DNA from: Piper betle
Taxonomy: Eukaryota > Streptophyta > Magnoliopsida > Piperales > Piperaceae
Assembly (NCBI GenBank): GCA_033002965.1
Contig: JAURVB010013874.1
Coordinates: 186,001-250,000 of the forward strand
Reading direction: 5' to 3'
DNA length: 64,000 bases
The notes below the pieces were generated by a model that ran no database searches, was not told the DNA's origin, and saw only the letters and a program-made list of their open reading frames with translations. The position numbers were made by a program, and so were the translations under genes. Below are positions 21,428-34,515 of the stretch, one piece after another (the first letter of the stretch is position 1; each line of letters opens with the position of its first letter).

Positions 21428-21499
21428 CCCGCCCAGCTGCCGGCCTCCGCTGTCCACCACGGACGCAATGAGCCTTCTCCGGCGAGCTAGGGCGGCGCG

Positions 21500-22190
21500 A
21501 GGCGGAGGAGATCTGTGCCCGAGCGGCGGAGGCGATCGCCGTCGAAAAATGCGGCGGCGGAATCGGAGGAGGTGATAGACGGTCTCTCTCTATTAACCGC
21601 CTCCAACTCCCTCTTTTTTCTTTTTTTTAGGGATTCATATTAATAATTTTATGTGAACCCGGTTCAGAATTCCTCCGGGTCGGGTTGATATAAAGTCATC
21701 TTCTTTTCTTTTTCTTTTTTTATTTCATCGAAAACAATAATTATACGATGTAATATTATTCTTTATTTTATATTTATTATCTAAATTATTTTAAGTTAAT
21801 GCACTTTTCTTAAGCACTTTTATTTACGTTAGTAAAAATTTATTTAATATTTTATAAATTGTGAAATTCTGGGTAAATTGAATTATAACTTGCTTTAAAA
21901 AAAATAATTTGAGGAAATGATGTCCTATGAGGGAGGGGAGTTTTCATATTTACATAGAAGAGATGGAAGTTGATTGAAGACATACATATATCAATACAAA
22001 TTATTTATAATTTTTTTTGCCCTAACCTTCATCTATGAATGTTGTTGATGGTACAGACACTGCTATGAATTTGCTCAATATTCATGTTGTTGATGTTGGT
22101 TAACAAATACATTAGGAAACAAAAAATAACCATCCAAAACTATCCAAATTCACAAGAAAAATAAAGGGGAATATGCATGTATGGGGGCTG
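21500..22190. other. Spacer between two minus-strand pseudogenes
   Basis: GC-rich 5' leader and promoter of the GAUT7-like gene to about 21600, then AT-rich sequence and the 3' flank of the receptor kinase. Nothing else was seen. Confidence 0.5.
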
Positions 22191-22193
22191 GTG

Positions 22194-25100
22194 CTATTTA
22201 GGCTCAACCTTGACTGAGAATGTGTAGCCACCACTGTACTCAAAAGCACCACTGCTGTTTTCCTCTTTTCTTGGCAATGGATCATTGTAAGGATGGCGAG
22301 GAGCACCAGGCCCTTTGGTGGATCCAAAGTCTGTAGCAGAAGAAGATGCTGATGTAGAAGTTGTTTGCAATCCATCATTTTGGAGTATGGTTTCGATTTC
22401 CTTCACAGCATCACTCATGGTTGGACGGTCTGATGCTGATTCCTCAACACACTGCATTGCCAGGTCTAAAAATCTAGCAAAACCCACTAAGTTGGTTGCA
22501 TTTCTGATCTTTACGTCCATTATATCTTTCAATCCACAGTGCTCGCTGCTCTTATCCATTGCCATTCTCACTTCACGAACAATGTATTTGCCTCTTTCAA
22601 TGGGTTGTCTTGCAGTTATCAGCTCGAGCATTACAACACCAAAGCTATATACATCACTTTTTTCTGTCAATTGCTGGGTCATGTAGTATTCCGGATCCAA
22701 GTAACCCTGCAACAAGGATATGAAGGATAAAATGTTGATCGTTGTGTTAAGCAGTAGCAAATGAAATCTTGGCATCATCAAGTCGTATGTACCAATGTGC
22801 CTTTAACTTGTGTGGAGACATGACTCTTTTCACTGTCTAAGACTAGCTTAGAGAGGCCAAAATCTGAAACCTTGGCTGTTAGGTTATCATCTAGGAGAAT
22901 GTTCGTGGATTTCACATCTCTGTGGATGATAGGAGGATTTGCAAGATCATGTAGATAGGCCAATCCTCTTGCAGAGCCGAGTGCAATTCGCAGTCTTCTT
23001 TTCCAGTCTAGGACAATCCCACTTTTTCCTGCAGTTTGACATGAGTTTTTTTTTCAAGGCTGCTCTGATGATGATGATAGATAATGCAATTTAGTGAGAG
23101 ATTTTTATGATTCTTGAATAATTTGGAGCTGTATTTTTTACTACCAGAGAGGCTCTCTCTAAGATGTTCCATTTGAGATGTATTCATAAACCAGTATCTG
23201 CTCCCCTTGCTCAAAACAGAAGCCAACCAAGCTCACAACGTTCTTGTGGTGCACTCTGGACAGCAGCTCTATTTCAGTCTTGAACTCAACTCCACCTTGC
23301 ATAGATCCTTGCTGAGATCTTTTAATTGCCACATACTGACCATTTGAGAGTGTCCCTTTATAGACCTTAACAGTGATCAAAAAATGGATATCAGGATTGA
23401 GATACAAAGACGAACATCTTTATTCTACAGGTTTTCACTAACCTTCCCATAGCCACCAGATCCAATTTCATTGTTTTCAGAGAAGTTACTGGTGCTTTTC
23501 TTAAGTTCATCATAAGAAAACCATCTGGCTCCCTTGAGTTGTGGTGCCCCTCCACTGTCCTTTCCGTCCTGGTGCCCATGAAGCTGAAAATATGATAGTT
23601 TACACGTCATATCGAAGTTCCATGAAAACACTGCTAATCAAGGAAAGGACATTTGGAATGTTTACCAAAAGGTTTGCTTAATTCAATGGCTCTTTCTGCT
23701 CTCTTCTTCTGCCGGTAAGCATAGATGCCCACACCCACGAGCACAAGCACAAGAATTGTGCACCCAACTGCTATTCCAATAATCAGTCCTGTACTTACAG
23801 AGGACTTCCCAGCTCCTGAAAATACAACTTATCCTCAGTAATAGGATAGTACATAGTAAAATAGTAAAGAAGAAGCATAAGAAACTAGTACCTGGAAATG
23901 CATAGGGTGAAGCAATGAAGTAGTAGGGTCCAAATTCTGGAGGTGGCTTATACGTCTGGTTACTAAGATCAAACCCAATTCTCTGAATTTCTGATCTGTT
24001 GAAGTACTTTCTATCTGATGGAAAGAGTGCTACTTGCACCTGGAGGTAATCATCCGAATCGAAGAAAAGATTTTGGAGAAAGACAGATCCTGGATTTAGA
24101 AGTAGTTTTGTCCACAGGCTACTTTCGAGTGACTGAAACCTAGTACTGTTAGACAAGTCACTAAAACGAGGAGCTCTGAAAAACAATGTTCCTTCATATG
24201 GAAAGGCACAGTTACAACTTTGTGGATTAACCTTCTCATCTGTTGAACATTGTTTCTTGCCACAAGCTGGCCAAACTAGTTGAGTAAGCATCATTAGATG
24301 GCTGTTGAAGTTGACAATATGGAAGATTAGGCACTCGAGAGCAAACTGGGTTTCCAAAAAGTCTATTCAAAGACATAAAATAATTCGAATGAGCTTCGGT
24401 AAGGGAACATAGAACAAATATTTAAGGATGTTTATTTTGACTTACTCTAGAGCATCGGTGTAACCAGACCCTACTGTCACTTGACTTATATTATTGAACT
24501 GCAAGTCAACAAGCTGCAGTTGGTTGCTTATGCTCTGTCCCAGATCTAGTGCTCCACTGAATCTGTTGTCTACTCAGTTTACTGGCTCAAACATATAGTC
24601 AAATCAGTTAAATTGGGTGGTGAATTTCTTGTTGCTGATCATGGTTTTTGTATTCCTTTGTATATCATCAACTTACACTTGCTGTAATTGTGGGAAACTG
24701 AAGATGGATGTCGGCACAGTTCCTGTAAGTTCTGCATTCTCCATAACCCTAGAGAAAAGACAATTGTTGAAGCAATATACATTGACTATCGAAAAATGCA
24801 TGGCGTTCGATAATGGAATTATTGATGGACAAATGTAAACATACAAAGTTGTGAGTGTCTGCAATGTTGAGAACCAGTCTGGAACAGCAGATGGTTCAAA
24901 TGAGTTGTCACTCAAGTCTCTGAAAGAAACAAATTTTTTAGTTGTATATCAATGGAAAGAGTGCATGCTATTTAATAGTTTTCAAAGCTACACACATGTA
25001 GTTTAGAGCGCCCAACCGACTTAGGTCAGGTATAGTACCTGTCCAACCTATTATTTGCCAAGTGCCTGAAAAAACAATTTGAGATTAGGCATTTACCATT

Positions 25101-26989
25101 GTTGGACTATTCCTATCAAAGTAAAAAATTGAAATTGACAAAGAGTACACACAGCTCGTAAAGTTTGGTGAGGTTGTTGATGCTTTCTGGTATTGATCCA
25201 ACGAGATTATTCCTATCCAGCCGGCTGTTGCAAGAATTTGGCAACAATATGTCATATATGAAGAATTTGCAACCGCAAAGCTTCATTAAGATAATTGTTG
25301 TTAGGAATACTTACAGGACTTCAAGGCTTTGAACAAGACCTAGTGTCTCAGGGATATTACCGGTGAAATTGTTTCCATCAAATAATCTGGCACAAGAGAG
25401 TATATTGCAGTTAAGAAGGCGAAGTGAAAGCAAATGATCTTTGTTTGTTGTGAAAAGTGTCCGTAGGCTTACATATGTATGAGAACCATGGAAGAGCTAA
25501 AAAGCCTCGTTGGAATGAAACCAGACAAACGGTTATTGTTCAGATGGCTGCAACAACAATGTTTTTAATTATTTCTGCAAAAGTTTATGCACAGTTTTAA
25601 TACAAATGCCAAAGAGGACAAAAACCTACAAGTGCTTGGCGTTCAGAAGCTGATCAAGGCCAGGTGAGACAGGAAGGGATCCAGTGAGCTGATTCTCTGC
25701 CAAATCCAACCAGTAAAGCTTGGACAATTTTCCCAGTGAAGATGGTATCTCTCCAGTGAAGTTGTTTGTGTTCAGTGCCCTAAAGAAGTATGAGTTTGAA
25801 ATGTTTATGATGTGCTTCTGTTGCTCAAAATTGTGATTTAAAACAAGTTTCGTGCATTTCCTTACAAAAATGTTAGCTGAGACAAGTTGCCCAATTCCTC
25901 TGGTATTTTTCCCGTGAAACGTGCAGCCTAACAGGATCCTGAAGAGGTTATTATAGATTCAATTAAGACACAATACATTCCCTCCATTATCCCTACTGCA
26001 ATGTTACAGAATGAATTTAAAAGTCCATACAATGATGTTAAGATTCTTCAGGTTGCCAATGCTTGATGTAAGAGGACCAGTAATGTTTGGATTATTTGAC
26101 AGATCTCTGCAATGCCAAGATAATTACAAAAGCTTTTGGCCCGCAATATCTCATTAAAAACAAATATCTGGAAATTAGATAAGCGATGATGATGTTGACT
26201 ATGTCTATTACTGTAGCCACGATAAGAGAAACTCATAAGATTTTCCACCATCATGAACATTTCATATATGGATGGAGGCAAATATAACTCCTCGACAGTC
26301 TATGAAGCTCCACGGTAGCAAAATATCATACTATCAATTGATTCAATTCCCCTACTGGTTTCAACAGTTAGAATTGAGAAGCATACAAGGTTCGCAATGC
26401 GTCGAGTCCGCCAATGTCTCCACTCATTGAACCTTTGATACCCATGGTGGACATCTCTCCTGTGAAAATCAGACAAGGTTTCATAAATCCTATATTCATA
26501 AAGGGCTGGGAAATAATCATTTTCAAGAGAAGAAGCTGAATACTCACATTGAAACAATCCGAGAGTTGTCGCAGGTAATTCCATCCCACTGATCACCACA
26601 TGGATCATCCGAGTTTAACCAACTTGGCGGCAGATTCTGCCAAGCATCTTTGAGGGATCGAATCACAGTGGCTGTACAGAGAGTTCTCGTCATGTTTCTA
26701 CCTCTCAAAAAACTTCTTTTTCCAACAAAATAAGAACTTATGAGGATACAATTTTCATGATTGAAACTGTTAAACTACGCAACAATATTGGTTCTACATG
26801 TGTTGACTTGGGGAAGTGAGAACAATTACTCTGTAATGAACAACTACTTCTAAATAAGATCATACCAAGTTTGACTGAAGATGAACAATAAAGCAGGGAA
26901 ATTATATTACCATCTTGAGCATCTGTAAAACCAGAGACCCCATGGAAGGCTGCTTCAAGCAGCAACAACATGATCAAAAATATCCCCAT
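22194..26989 (-). pseudogene. LRR-VIII-1 receptor-like kinase (HPCA1/At5g49760 family), multiply frameshifted
   Basis: The start at 26989 is chosen because MGIFLIMLLLLE begins a signal peptide; an in-frame ATG at 27052 is less suitable. The order is: N-terminal cap with DDPCGDQWDGITC; about ten LRRs on roughly 72-nt exons (for example NNFTGEIPSSLGKLSKLYWL and NNLVGSIPESINNL); the juxtamembrane GNPVC...CGKKQCS and NCAFPYEG cysteine region; a PPPEFGPYYF segment; a membrane helix near 23700-23800; and an RD kinase with [33 protein letters not shown] and YLDPEYY, ending in the family tail FEYSGGYTFSVKVEPK. At least eight one-base offsets break the frame, near 26457, 26032, 25908, 25043, 24571, 24265, 23559 and 23164. 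Each is explained by one extra base. Relatives sense extracellular H2O2 or quinones; this copy cannot as written. Confidence 0.88.
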
Positions 26990-29900
26990 GGCTGCCGGCA
27001 AATAACCCCTTCTTGGAGAGCAACACCCTCTCTGCCAGATTAAAATCTCCACTTTCAGGTTGGAAGATTAGTTACTAAACTCTTCCCAAAGCAACCTCTA
27101 ATCCATTTTTTATTGCCAATTCCACCATAACCCCCTACCCTCTAAAGATCTTAATCCACAACAACATGTCGTCGACCTTTTCTCTGTTGCACCTTTTGCC
27201 TTACCTTAGAAGACAACCAATCCCCCCTCGTCGTATTCACCATCATCACCTTCTCTTCACTTCCTCCTTCCCTCTTCCTCCCCTATGGATATGATCAAAG
27301 CCCATTTGATTGGTTTTACCATTTCATCAGATAATACTCAACTTCTAGTGGGGAATAAACAAGAAGAAATTGATTTCATGAGCGTGTCCGCCGAATGCAT
27401 TTTTGATAGACAAAAAAATTGGTTAATGGCATTTAATATAACAGGAAACAGTGTAGCAGTTGGAGTAGATCTGTATGCATGGTCCCACACTCTCCATATC
27501 TTTCTATATGTTTACTCAATCAACCCAATTCACACAAAGAAGATTGTTGGAGTGTGAGGAAGTCAACGCATAAAACCCAAACAGACAAAATGCATTGGAT
27601 GCTCATGAATGCAATGTCCTTGTTCTAAGCAGGTTTTTATGTATCATCATATTATATCTTGTTGGACGGCCGTTTGAAAAACCAAACAAGCTTGCTTGGA
27701 AGAAAAATACAATTACAAGTTTGCCAAGTCATAAAAATAATCAGCTTTCATGTTTACTGCTTTGTTTATCTCTTAATTACCCTTACAACCTTACAGCTAT
27801 CACGGTTTTTCCACATTTTTTTCGTTGGTAATCCGGAAACAGTAATTATAAAAAATGAGTGGAAGTTTTAACATCATAGTAGTTGTTACGCATTTCTCTA
27901 CGTTATTAAAGAGAACCATGAAATGGTTATAATTAAATGGGATATATAATACTGTACTTGCTGAACGATATCTTGCTTCTATGTGCAAGCATGCAAAGTA
28001 ATGATGCACATCATATGCAAACAGTTTTTCTAAACTACGTACAATACTAATTTTCTGGGAAATGGGTTTTGATGTTTCAAAAAGATAAAATTACAAGAGA
28101 AGAAGAAGAAATGGTCCAAAGAGGCAAGGCGGCAACATCAAGCAATTTGGCTTTGATATTTCTATTAAGAAAATGAAGTTCGGTGTTTAATAAATTCATT
28201 TGACCTTGATTCCAGGAAGCATGTGAGCTAGACCTTTGAATGTGCTCTCAAACGGCCAATCTCATTCATGGCCCAGTCCAAAGTTGAAAACAAGAGCAAA
28301 TTTGCAAATGGCAATGTATGACAAATGATCAGCAGAATGTGAACATATAACTTCAAACATAAAGAAGGGTGTTAATTTGTATTGTGTGGTCCTTAAGTAC
28401 GTATGATTGTAAGATTATTAATTAATTTCATTAATAAAAATTAATCTCTTTATGTTGGGTTTATAAGAATTACATTATTGATAACTATAATATAGTTAAT
28501 TGTATGAAATTATTCATAGCCACGTAAAATACTCTTTTTTCCCTCAAAAAATATATGTCATAACATGAGTTTTAAGTTATTTTTTGCACAATTGAAGAGA
28601 AATACACTTGTAAAGTGAAAGAAGAAAAGAGAAAAGACTTTCAGAATTAGTATAGATTAAGATACACTTTTGATTAAAATTTATAATTTTATTCATATAT
28701 TTTCTAAGCAATTTTATTAGAAATTTTAAAATTGTTGAATAGAATTACACTTACAACGATAAGACTTGGTTGTGGGCAATGAGAATTAAGAAGTGATTGC
28801 TCATCATATATGTGGCCTTGACTTTGTTGTTAAAAAGTGATCACCAGGCAGATCAATCTCACCGTCAAAAGCTGAGAAAATTGTTTATTACTTGGACTAG
28901 TTCACAGCCTAGGCCATTCTGTAAATATTATAAGGAGCTTGGTACGAAATATTAATATGTTTGTGTGCACTGTTGACAGGGGTGTAAGAAGGAGACATCT
29001 TGGTGCTTTGCCGGCCATATTAGTTGGTGTTGGAGAGCGGATTATCTTATGGAGTTTGCCACCTCTCTCAGATCCATCCAGCACTTGTTTGGGTGTTAAC
29101 CTTGGAATGAACATGAAAATAAGCTAAAATCTGTGAGAGAAAAGTTTGATACAAGACAGAGAAAGAAAAACCATAATATGCCATTTTTATCATCACAAGT
29201 ATGCTCTCTATGTTGTGTTTTTTTTTGGGAGGGGAAAGATGAGATGAAGTTTTGACGTCAAATGGCTTTTAATTCAGGTTATTTGGATAAATAAACATGA
29301 TAAGCTAATTGTGGTTTGAGAAATGTTGATATAGTCCTGTTAAATAAATGAAAATTCCAATTTGCTTCAATATGGAGGTGTGAAAAAAAACTCTTGATTA
29401 ATAAACAAATTATAAAATTCAATTCCTTTTGTTACAAGATAAAGGATTATATAGAGGGCATGGGCATTTGACCCAACAAACAGTTCTGACAAATGGGAAA
29501 AAATATTAATATAGTTGACTGCAAATGGTTGCTTCTTCCACGACTCTGTGAATGATCTCAAAAAACATGCTGAAATGATCAAGTTTTTTGCATAGAATTA
29601 TATGTGACAATTTAGTCAACTATATATGTTTATTGCTAGCTATCAGTATCAAGAAAAGTAAGCAAAAAAACAAGCAAATAGCTTCTTATTGAAGTTTAAA
29701 ATGTGTACACCTGCTCCTTGCAGGAGATTGCATAATTTTTTTCTTTTTCATATATTGATTATGTTTTTAAATACTTATTATTTTCTCATTTTTTTAACTA
29801 CTTAAATTTTTTATTAAAATGTTTTTGCATTGCACAATGTGTTGCCTTTCATTTTATTGTATTTTCTAAATTATTATATTTTAATTATAAATATTCACGC

Positions 29901-30440
29901 ATTTGACTAAAATTCATATTAGTAATACTCAAATTAATTATCAACTTTGCTTGATTTTTATTTATAATTTTGAAATTGAAATCAACTTTAATTTATTATT
30001 TTTGCTTTAAGCTTTGGAAAGAGTATGTATATTATTAATCAGTTTAAGGTTTAGTTATAACCCAATTAAATATTATATCTTAATTTATTATTATAATGAT
30101 GTTTTTAAATATTATGTATAAATTATTTTATTCTAATTAATTATAGACCTAGGCAAGTTTCCATTCAAATATTTTCAGTTAGAAATTTACATACATTTTG
30201 AAATTTTTATACGACTCTTATGAATTCATTATAATTCCTATACTGATCAGATATACGCTAACTCACCTTGTCAATTGTTCTAACGTAAAAGATGCAGTTA
30301 CTATTGTCTTACAAAAACATAGAGAAGGGGCATTTTACAGCACTTCCTTTTCCATGATTTAAACATAATAAAAGGCGGATCCAGTACATGTATGATAAAA
30401 ATTTCTCAGCAAGTAGCATCATATCAATACTTCAACATTC
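26990..30440. other. Spacer between receptor-kinase pseudogene and KRTCAP2
   Basis: Promoter side of the minus-strand kinase, then 3 kb of AT-rich sequence. Short frames such as 28902-29127 have no recognisable domain. No RNA gene was seen. Confidence 0.5.
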
Positions 30441-30447
30441 TTTCCCA

Positions 30448-32484
30448 TCAGATATTCGTCCAAGAGAAACGCTCATTAGTATCTCTTTTTGCTGCCTCAA
30501 TTTTACCCATCATCATCCCTGAGAGCTTGTTAACCTCGTAGAGTAGTCCAGCTGAAAACAGAAAACTGCACATATTTGAAAAGCAAACAGTTAAAACCCA
30601 TTGAATATGATGAAGAAAGTTTAGGAGACACTTTAATCGACAAACCACCAAGTCTCCCTGTAGCACAGATTTTTAGCTCTTTTAGCTTATAAATAATGCA
30701 AAGGCACAACATAATAAGTTGTAAGAATTGGCACATCTTCTACTTGGATAAAAGTGGAATCTCACTTCTGAAAAAATGACCAAATGCCAAATGCAAGTGT
30801 GCATTACTATTTTAGAGACTTATCAAACTAAAAACCTATTTTAGAGACTCTACTTGGATGACACTAGTAGCCGTACCCATTCACAGCTAAAAAGCCAACT
30901 CCCATCGCATATTGACCAGATTAATAAACTATGATTCTAGCACACTTTAGTTAGACTTTTACGGAAGACATATTTTCAGCCTCTAGCATAAAAACATGAA
31001 GAGTTATAGATTCCATTAAATCAGATCTACGAAAAATATACCCTGCAATTTCCACTTTATGCTACCATAGTGAAAGTCGCAAGAAACTATAAAAATAAGC
31101 ATCCATGACTAGCGATACCTAACAGCCAGAGGTAGACAATGTTATGCTCCACCTGAACTCTGCTGTTTGGCTTTGGAGTCAAATTAGAGTTAAAGCCCAT
31201 ATTAATATGCTTTTTAGGGTAATTTAGTAAATTTTTTATAGGTGTCTTAAACAAGAAATATCTGAAAAGGAAAAATCAAAGATTTTGTAAAATTGTTACT
31301 AAAGTAGTACCATGTTGTAACACAGACACGGTGTACCGTTCCGGCAGCAACCAGGGCGACAAGTTCAGCCAATATAACTGCAAAGAGCAGCAACGATTAA
31401 TTAAAAAACAAGGAGATTAACCAAGTGAAAAAGAAATAAGTTGCTACCCAGAAGAAAACATAATATGAGATACAGCATGGTGAAGAGAGAATATTAGCAA
31501 CTTCTGCAATCAATGTAAACCATTTCAGTAAAAAACTCAAAATGCAGGAAATGATAATTCATTATGGTAATCATAGACACGGTGCCAAGGTTCAAATTCC
31601 AATAGAAGCAAAAATGCATGCAAAAGTATCCCCCGTCATTTTTTTTACAAAAAAATTAAAAAGTATGTCTGAGTGTGTGGCAATGTGTTAAGATAGTGGA
31701 TATTTACGACTGACATAAACAGTCTTTCAAGGTTCTACTATTGGAAATGCAATTTATTTGATTGAGATCATGAAAAAAGAAAAGGCCCCAAAAATAGCAT
31801 CCGGCAAAACGACGAAAACAAGGCTATAATAGCTTTCCCCATAAATTGCAGAATAATGATGACAGAAAGCACATGTCCTTACCTGACCCCCAACCACTTC
31901 TCATACCATTTGATTCTTGAAAGTTCCCAATAAACTGTTGGAAAACATATGTATTGCACATGAGTTGATGTGTTACTGGAGAACAATAACATATATGGCG
32001 TTGAACAAAAACGTATCTACCATTTATCTTTTACTTCTAAATATTTCAGGTAGAAATATGAAATAGTCAACATTTAAAGAGTAATATCTTCCAAATAGAT
32101 TAATTAAAAACGTACAACAAACAAAATCTACATATTTATGCTTAGTATTTCAGTAGTCGTGTTCTATCTGAACTGTCGTTCATTGTATCACCTAGGTGCA
32201 CCACGCAAGAACACTTTACAATTCCCATAAAGAAAGAAACCAAACTTTATTGAATAGACAAGAATTATAAAACTGAAAAAAAGGCCGTTTGACATCTAGA
32301 GGAAATCTAAGTAACAATAGAAACTTACAGTCAATAAAGTCAGGAATAAAAGGGAGCTGACGAACCCTCCAAGTATAGTAAATAACTCTGATGATGCCAA
32401 CTTTCCTCTATACATCTCTTGAAGAGACAGAATAACAGTGAAAAGGAGAAAGGAGTACAACATAGAACTGCCTGTCCCAGCCAT
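30448..32484 (-). CDS. KRTCAP2: Keratinocyte-associated protein 2 homologue (KCP2), oligosaccharyltransferase subunit
   Basis: Four coding exons (32329-32484, 31883-31934, 31311-31377, 30448-30565) join in frame to 393 nt, 130 residues. The protein begins MAGTGSSMLYSFLLFTVILS, followed by QEMYRGKLASSELFTILGGF, a second membrane helix, FIGNFQESNGMRSGWGSVIL, VHRVCVTTCFLFSAGLLYEV and a polar tail. The overall pattern of several short membrane helices and the SS-x-LFTILGG block is typical of the KRTCAP2 family, which in animals is a subunit of the ER oligosaccharyltransferase acting in N-glycosylation. All splice sites are canonical, there is no lesion, and length is close to the usual plant size. 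A further intron lies in the 5' UTR. Confidence 0.9.
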
Positions 32485-33373
32485 GATGCTGAAAATGAAA
32501 ATTTAAGCATCAATAGAGAAGAAAGATAGCATACAGAAAAGAAATAGTAAAATATAGGAAAGCTGTAAAGAAAATGCGAGAATTCTTCATAATTGAGTCA
32601 GAAAATGAAATATCAAAATATTTCACTAGTTGCTCTTTTAATACTTTTCCTTCCCAATTTTATATACAGGTTCAATAAACATTCTAGAAATGAGTAAAAG
32701 AAATTAAATTTCATTACTAAATAAATAGCAAAGCCAAGCACATATTCAAATAGAAAATAGTATTAGCATATGAAGCAACAAAAAGAACGCCCTAAACTGA
32801 TCATTGCAATGCCATTGAAAGCGTAAATTTTTCAGCTCTAATTTATTGCCAACGCTAGAACCAACAATTTTTCCAAATAAACTACTCAACTTCAAAAACT
32901 TCGATCTTCGCAACAGCTGATCAGTTACTCGCGAAAACACATTCCCTACTCAATTTATTGACAAAAAAGAGCTCCAAAATTCTAAAGCCCAATGCTTTAA
33001 AGCAACAATCTTCCAATTAATCTACACATACATAAAAACACGATCTTTGCAACAGCTGACCAACTATCCACCAGAAGTCAATCCAAAAATCACATTTTAT
33101 GACAAAAAAAAGCTCCAAAAAAATCAAAATTTCAGTATACTTCCAACAGCAGTCTGCCAAAAATCAACCCAAATCCAAAAACCCGATCTCTGCAGCAACT
33201 TGACAAAACAGTCAACCAAAACCCACAACCACGGTTCGCCTGCTTGCGGGATCTCTATCCAAATTTCTCGAGGAAGGGGCCACCATCGAGAGCGAATAAT
33301 TTTTTTTTTAATTTCTTTGACGAAGATTCGCAATATAAGATCGATCAAACCGAGAAAGCAGAAAGAATCTCAC

Positions 33374-33470
33374 CTATAACCGTCCTCCTCTTCTCCTCCA
33401 CCGCCTTCCTCTGCCGCCGCCGCCGCCGCCGCCGGTGGTGGTGGTTGCCGGAGATGGACAAGAGGGAGGG
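33374..33470 (-). other. KRTCAP2: Probable 5' UTR exon of KRTCAP2
   Basis: A donor site (ATAG|GTGAG, read on the minus strand) at 33374 pairs with the acceptor four bases before the KRTCAP2 start codon (32488), giving an 885-bp leader intron. The upstream GC/CCG-rich stretch to about 33470 looks like a plant leader. The upper limit is approximate. Confidence 0.5.
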
Positions 33471-34515
33471 GTGGCCTTTAGCCGGGCTGAGCAGTAGGAC
33501 ATTCAGATGCGGGTTTTAGTTGATTGGATCCGGACATATGTTTCCGCTGATCCAATTTATGTCCGGTCCGCTTAAGGGGTTCATTTGAAATTCTTGCCTT
33601 TTGTATTTTTATTTATTTATTTATTTAACTTAAAAACTAGTTAGTGATGATAAATAAGTTTATATATGTATATCGAGTTGTTTTATTTATTTGTTTTCGT
33701 AAATTATTAGTTAATTTGATGTGAGTGATGATAAGTGAGATTTGTTCAATAATTTTGTTTGGGTCGGATAGGGTTGTATAAAATATTGCTCACTCTCCTC
33801 TGAATTCAAATAGATCTTAAAGGGTTTTCTTTTTCATTCGAACTTGGATCAAATGTCCATTAATTAGATGATTCGAGTTTAGTGAATTTATGTTTAAATC
33901 AAATTATGTTTCAGATTGGATTTAGATTTTAGCGTCTGAAATATATAGGACATTATATATTTTCATCATTTTCTCAAGGAAATCTCACTTGTAGAAAATT
34001 ACATATTAGTGACAACACTTATGGTAAAAAACCCAAAATCTGGTCGCCAAAAATAACAACAAGACAAAATAGTTAATGACTTTTGCAACGAAAACAGTTT
34101 CTGATTGCAAAATTTAAAATTGAAAAAGATTGATATATTATACAATTTTTGTGATCACAACTATGCACATTTTTGCAACAGGAACGGTTGCTAGATTGCA
34201 AATGTGATTGTAAGATGGATTCCCATTCCCAAAGACAATCTCAATGCGGTTGCAAACTGTCACAAAGTCATCAACAAATGAAAAGAACATGCAAAAAATT
34301 AATTTATTTTATTTTGTAATTCCTTGTTAAATATAATAAATTAACTAATAACATACAAATTAGAATACCACGTAACCAATCAGGATATTATAAATTAAAC
34401 CTTAAATAAAATAAAATAATTTATCAAATACATCAATAAATTAAGTAAAATCAATACATATCAAATACAATAATAAACATATGTGATCACAAATGCGCAT
34501 TTTTGAAACAGGTAG

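Noticed and set aside
28902..29127. Frames on both strands around 29 kb
   Set aside because: No family resemblance; short and in AT-rich spacer.
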